NCBI GenBank assembly: GCA_003526065.1
Contig: DQBD01000082.1
Coordinates: forward strand, 1-10,481
Direction of reading: 5' to 3'
DNA from: Gammaproteobacteria bacterium
GTDB lineage: Bacteria > Pseudomonadota > Gammaproteobacteria > Immundisolibacterales > Immundisolibacteraceae
Length of the DNA stretch: 10,481 nt
In this document: one piece after another, positions 8,863 through 10,481 of the stretch
Layout: each line of letters begins with the position of its first letter
Position numbering within the stretch: position 1 is the stretch's first letter
Program-made: the position numbers and the translations under genes
Notes under the pieces: model-generated
What the model was told of the DNA's origin: nothing
The model's database searches: none
The model's input: only the letters and a program-made list of their open reading frames with translations

Positions 8863-8868
8863 ATTCTA
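8863..8868 (-). promoter_or_regulatory. Likely -10 box of the ABC cassette promoter
   Basis: On the minus strand the bases read TAGAAT (five of six consensus), about 60 bases before the ATPase ATG. They are followed by an all-G+C stretch, GCCGGGCC (8855-8862), and four T residues (8851-8854). No good -35 box lies 16-18 bases upstream, so the promoter would be weak or activator-dependent. The arrangement copies that of the atp promoter, which raises confidence. Confidence 0.4.
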
Positions 8869-8935
8869 GCCACAAGGTGGCGCCCGGGTCCGCTACCATT
8901 CGGCGCGGTTCGACCATTCCCCGCACGGCAAGTTC

Positions 8936-9757
8936 ATGAACGACGCCTACATTGCCGCCGTTGTGCAGATGACCTCGCGCGCCGAGGTGGCGGCCAATTT
9001 GGCGCAGGCCGCCGCCCTGATCGCCGCCGCCGCGGGCGCCGGCGCGCGCCTGGTGGCCTTGCCTGAGAACTTTTCGTTCCTCGGACGCCGCGAGCAGGAC
9101 AAGCTCACCGTGGCCGAAACCGATGGCGACGGACCGCTTCAGGACTTTCTGGCCAACGCCGCGCATCGACACGGCATTCATCTGGTTGGCGGCACGATTC
9201 CGCTGCGCGGCGGCGACCCCAGACGGGTACGCGCCGCCTGCTTGCTGTATGGCCCCGACGGACAACGTCTGGCACGCTACGACAAAATGCACCTGTTCGA
9301 TGTGAGCGTGGCCGGCGGCCACGAGCACTATCACGAATCAGCCAGCATCGAGCCCGGCGACGAGCCGATGGTGGTGGAAACGGCGCTCGGCCGGTTGGGG
9401 CTGGCCGTCTGTTACGACCTGCGCTTTCCCGAACTGTTTCGAACGCTACAGGCGCAGGGCGCGGACGTGCTGGCGGTACCGTCAGCGTTCACCGAAAGTA
9501 CGGGCGCGGCGCACTGGCACCTGCTGTGCCGCACCCGGGCGGTGGAGAACCTGTGCTATCTGCTGGCGCCCGGGCAGGGCGGCCAACACGACAACGGTCG
9601 ACGCACCTACGGCCACAGCCTGATTGCCTCGCCATGGGCAGACGTGCTGGCCGAATGCGCCGATGCCGAACCGGGCATCGCCTACGCCCGCGTCGACACC
9701 GCCTCGCTGCAGGACATCCGCGCCCGTTTCCCAGCCCTGACACACCGCCGCTTGTAG
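8936..9757 (+). CDS. Nitrilase-superfamily amidase, NIT1-type (predicted deaminated glutathione amidase)
   Basis: A 273-residue cytoplasmic carbon-nitrogen hydrolase. The catalytic triad is complete: Glu44 in LPENFSF, Lys117 in YDKMHLFDV, and Cys159 in [15 protein letters not shown]. The stretches [21 protein letters not shown] and [22 protein letters not shown] point to the NIT1/YbeM branch, whose known activity is removal of the side-chain amide of deaminated glutathione, a damage product. Omega-amidases (NIT2) are close relatives and cannot be fully excluded. The length is normal. The ATG at 8936 has only a weak GGCAAG-like site. The gene diverges from the ABC cassette and is followed after 136 bases by aroQ in the same direction. 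A strict functional link to aroQ is not evident. Confidence 0.9.
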   Translation: MNDAYIAAVVQMTSRAEVAANLAQAAALIAAAAGAGARLVALPENFSFLGRREQDKLTVAETDGDGPLQDFLANAAHRHGIHLVGGTIPLRGGDPRRVRAACLLYGPDGQRLARYDKMHLFDVSVAGGHEHYHESASIEPGDEPMVVETALGRLGLAVCYDLRFPELFRTLQAQGADVLAVPSAFTESTGAAHWHLLCRTRAVENLCYLLAPGQGGQHDNGRRTYGHSLIASPWADVLAECADAEPGIAYARVDTASLQDIRARFPALTHRRL

Positions 9758-9827
9758 GCCCGCCGCCGCCGCGGCATGGCAGGACACGGCATTATCGACG
9801 CCATTGACGTCCGATTCGCGGCCGTTC

Positions 9828-9856
9828 TGGACAATTCGCCGTCGCTGGCCAACAAT
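9828..9856 (+). promoter_or_regulatory. Candidate promoter for aroQ-accB
   Basis: In the 136-base gap before aroQ, TGGACA (9828-9833, five of six -35 bases) is followed after 17 bases by AACAAT (9851-9856, four of six -10 bases). Initiation would fall near 9863, about 30 bases before the aroQ ATG. Both boxes are imperfect, so this is a candidate only. Confidence 0.35.
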
Positions 9857-9893
9857 TCCGCCATTAACCGACACACTCACACTCATCCCGCGC

Positions 9894-10340
9894 ATGGCCA
9901 AACTTCTATTGCTCCACGGCCCCAATCTGAACCTGCTCGGGGGACGTGAGCCGGCCGTCTACGGCCATGACACGCTGGCCGAGATCAACGCCCGCGCCGA
10001 CGCCCAGGTGGCGGCTGCCGGCCACCAGCTGCAATGCCGGCAGAGCAACGCCGAGCACCAGCTGATCGACTGGGTGCAGGCCGCGCCCGGCGAAGGCGTC
10101 GCCTTTATCGTCATCAATCCCGGCGGCTACACGCACACCAGCGTGGCGCTGCGCGATGCGCTGGCGGCCGTGGCGCTGCCATTCATCGAGGTACACCTGT
10201 CCAACGTCGCGGCACGCGAGCCGTTTCGTCGACATTCGTATTTTTCCGATCTGGCCCTGGGCACCATTACGGGCCTGGGCGCCATCGGCTATGAACTGGC
10301 GCTGACGGCGGCCCTGCGCCACCTCGGCGCCCGCCCCTGA
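9894..10340 (+). CDS. aroQ: 3-dehydroquinate dehydratase, type II
   Basis: Third step of the shikimate pathway: converts 3-dehydroquinate to 3-dehydroshikimate in the cytoplasm. It has 148 residues, normal for the small dodecameric type II enzyme and unrelated to the type I AroD. The N-terminal signature [20 protein letters not shown] contains Asn11, Arg18 and the catalytic Tyr23. [16 protein letters not shown] (75-90) and FIEVHLSN (97-104, with His101) complete the active site, and Arg112 lies in REPFRRHS. The frame is open for 30 further codons upstream, but residues there look unlike the family, so the ATG at 9894 was chosen, although its ribosome binding site is poor. accB starts 22 bases after the stop, the common aroQ-accB-accC arrangement. 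Confidence 0.97.
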   Translation: MAKLLLLHGPNLNLLGGREPAVYGHDTLAEINARADAQVAAAGHQLQCRQSNAEHQLIDWVQAAPGEGVAFIVINPGGYTHTSVALRDALAAVALPFIEVHLSNVAAREPFRRHSYFSDLALGTITGLGAIGYELALTAALRHLGARP

Positions 10341-10362
10341 AAAGCACCCCCCAAGGACTGCA

Positions 10363-10481
10363 ATGGATATCCGAAAAATCAAGAAGCTCATGGAGCTGGT
10401 CGAACAATCGGGCATCAACGAGCTCGAAGTGCGTGAAGGAGAGGAGTCCATCCGCCTGAGCAAGGCCACGGCCGGCGTGGT
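10363..10481 (+). CDS. accB: Biotin carboxyl carrier protein of acetyl-CoA carboxylase, N-terminal 39 codons (cut by window edge)
   Basis: Carrier protein that holds biotin between the carboxylase and transferase parts of acetyl-CoA carboxylase, the first committed step of fatty acid synthesis. The visible translation, [20 protein letters not shown] followed by [14 protein letters not shown], matches the conserved AccB N-terminus. AAGGA (10353-10357) lies five bases before the ATG. The Ala/Pro-rich linker and the biotin-bearing lysine domain lie beyond the window. accC would be expected next. Confidence 0.95.
   Translation, partial: MDIRKIKKLMELVEQSGINELEVREGEESIRLSKATAGV

Noticed and set aside
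7876..9066. Plus-strand open frame of 396 codons
   Set aside because: It is antisense to the ABC ATPase and out of frame with the start of the amidase; the translation shows no recognisable pattern.
8024..9334. Minus-strand open frame of 436 codons across the ABC ATPase and the amidase
   Set aside because: It is out of frame with the ATPase and antisense to the amidase, both of which have intact catalytic motifs in their own frames.
9831..9862. Short direct repeat, ACAATTCGCC and ACAATTCCGCC, before aroQ
   Set aside because: Two imperfect copies of about ten bases are too little to call an operator. One copy overlaps the candidate -35 box, but nothing else supports a regulator site.
9804..9893. 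Upstream-extended start for aroQ
   Set aside because: The extra 30 residues (Arg/Pro/Thr-rich) do not match type II dehydroquinases, which begin just before the HGPNLN motif.

Overview
The window is chromosomal core sequence from a G+C-rich proteobacterium, most likely a gammaproteobacterium. The evidence is the F1Fo ATP synthase order atpI-B-E-F-H-A, a 156-residue b subunit and 177-residue delta subunit of the same lengths as in E. coli, a type II dehydroquinase gene directly before accB, and a NIT1-type amidase. I cannot name the genus from sequence alone. I saw no tRNA, rRNA, CRISPR array, insertion sequence or other sign of recent transfer.

Layout. Bases 1-3599 (minus strand) hold the ATP synthase operon, read atpI, atpB, atpE, atpF, atpH, atpA; atpA runs off the left edge. 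A good sigma70-type promoter lies just upstream of atpI. Bases 3788-4069 (plus strand) hold one small uncharacterised membrane protein gene with its own strong ribosome binding site. Bases 4135-8802 (minus strand) hold a compact four-gene cassette: an ABC ATPase, an ABC-2 permease, a GldG-like protein with a periplasmic-type body and a DUF4340-type protein. The genes overlap or nearly abut, so they are probably one transcript and one envelope complex. Bases 8936-10481 (plus strand) hold a NIT1-type amidase, aroQ and the first 39 codons of accB.

How the genes work together. The atp genes encode the membrane Fo part (a, c, b), the delta stalk and the start of alpha, with AtpI as the assembly factor. 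The ABC cassette resembles GldA/GldF/GldG of Bacteroidetes, but its role in proteobacteria is not established. The amidase is predicted to repair deaminated glutathione. AroQ makes 3-dehydroshikimate for aromatic synthesis, and accB begins the acetyl-CoA carboxylase operon for fatty acid synthesis.

The most interesting points are the conserved but functionally open Gld-like/DUF4340 cassette, the small orphan membrane protein, and a shared promoter architecture in front of both the atp operon and the ABC cassette (a -10 box, an 8-base G+C-only stretch, then a T run at the expected transcription start). Nothing else here looks like an undescribed system.
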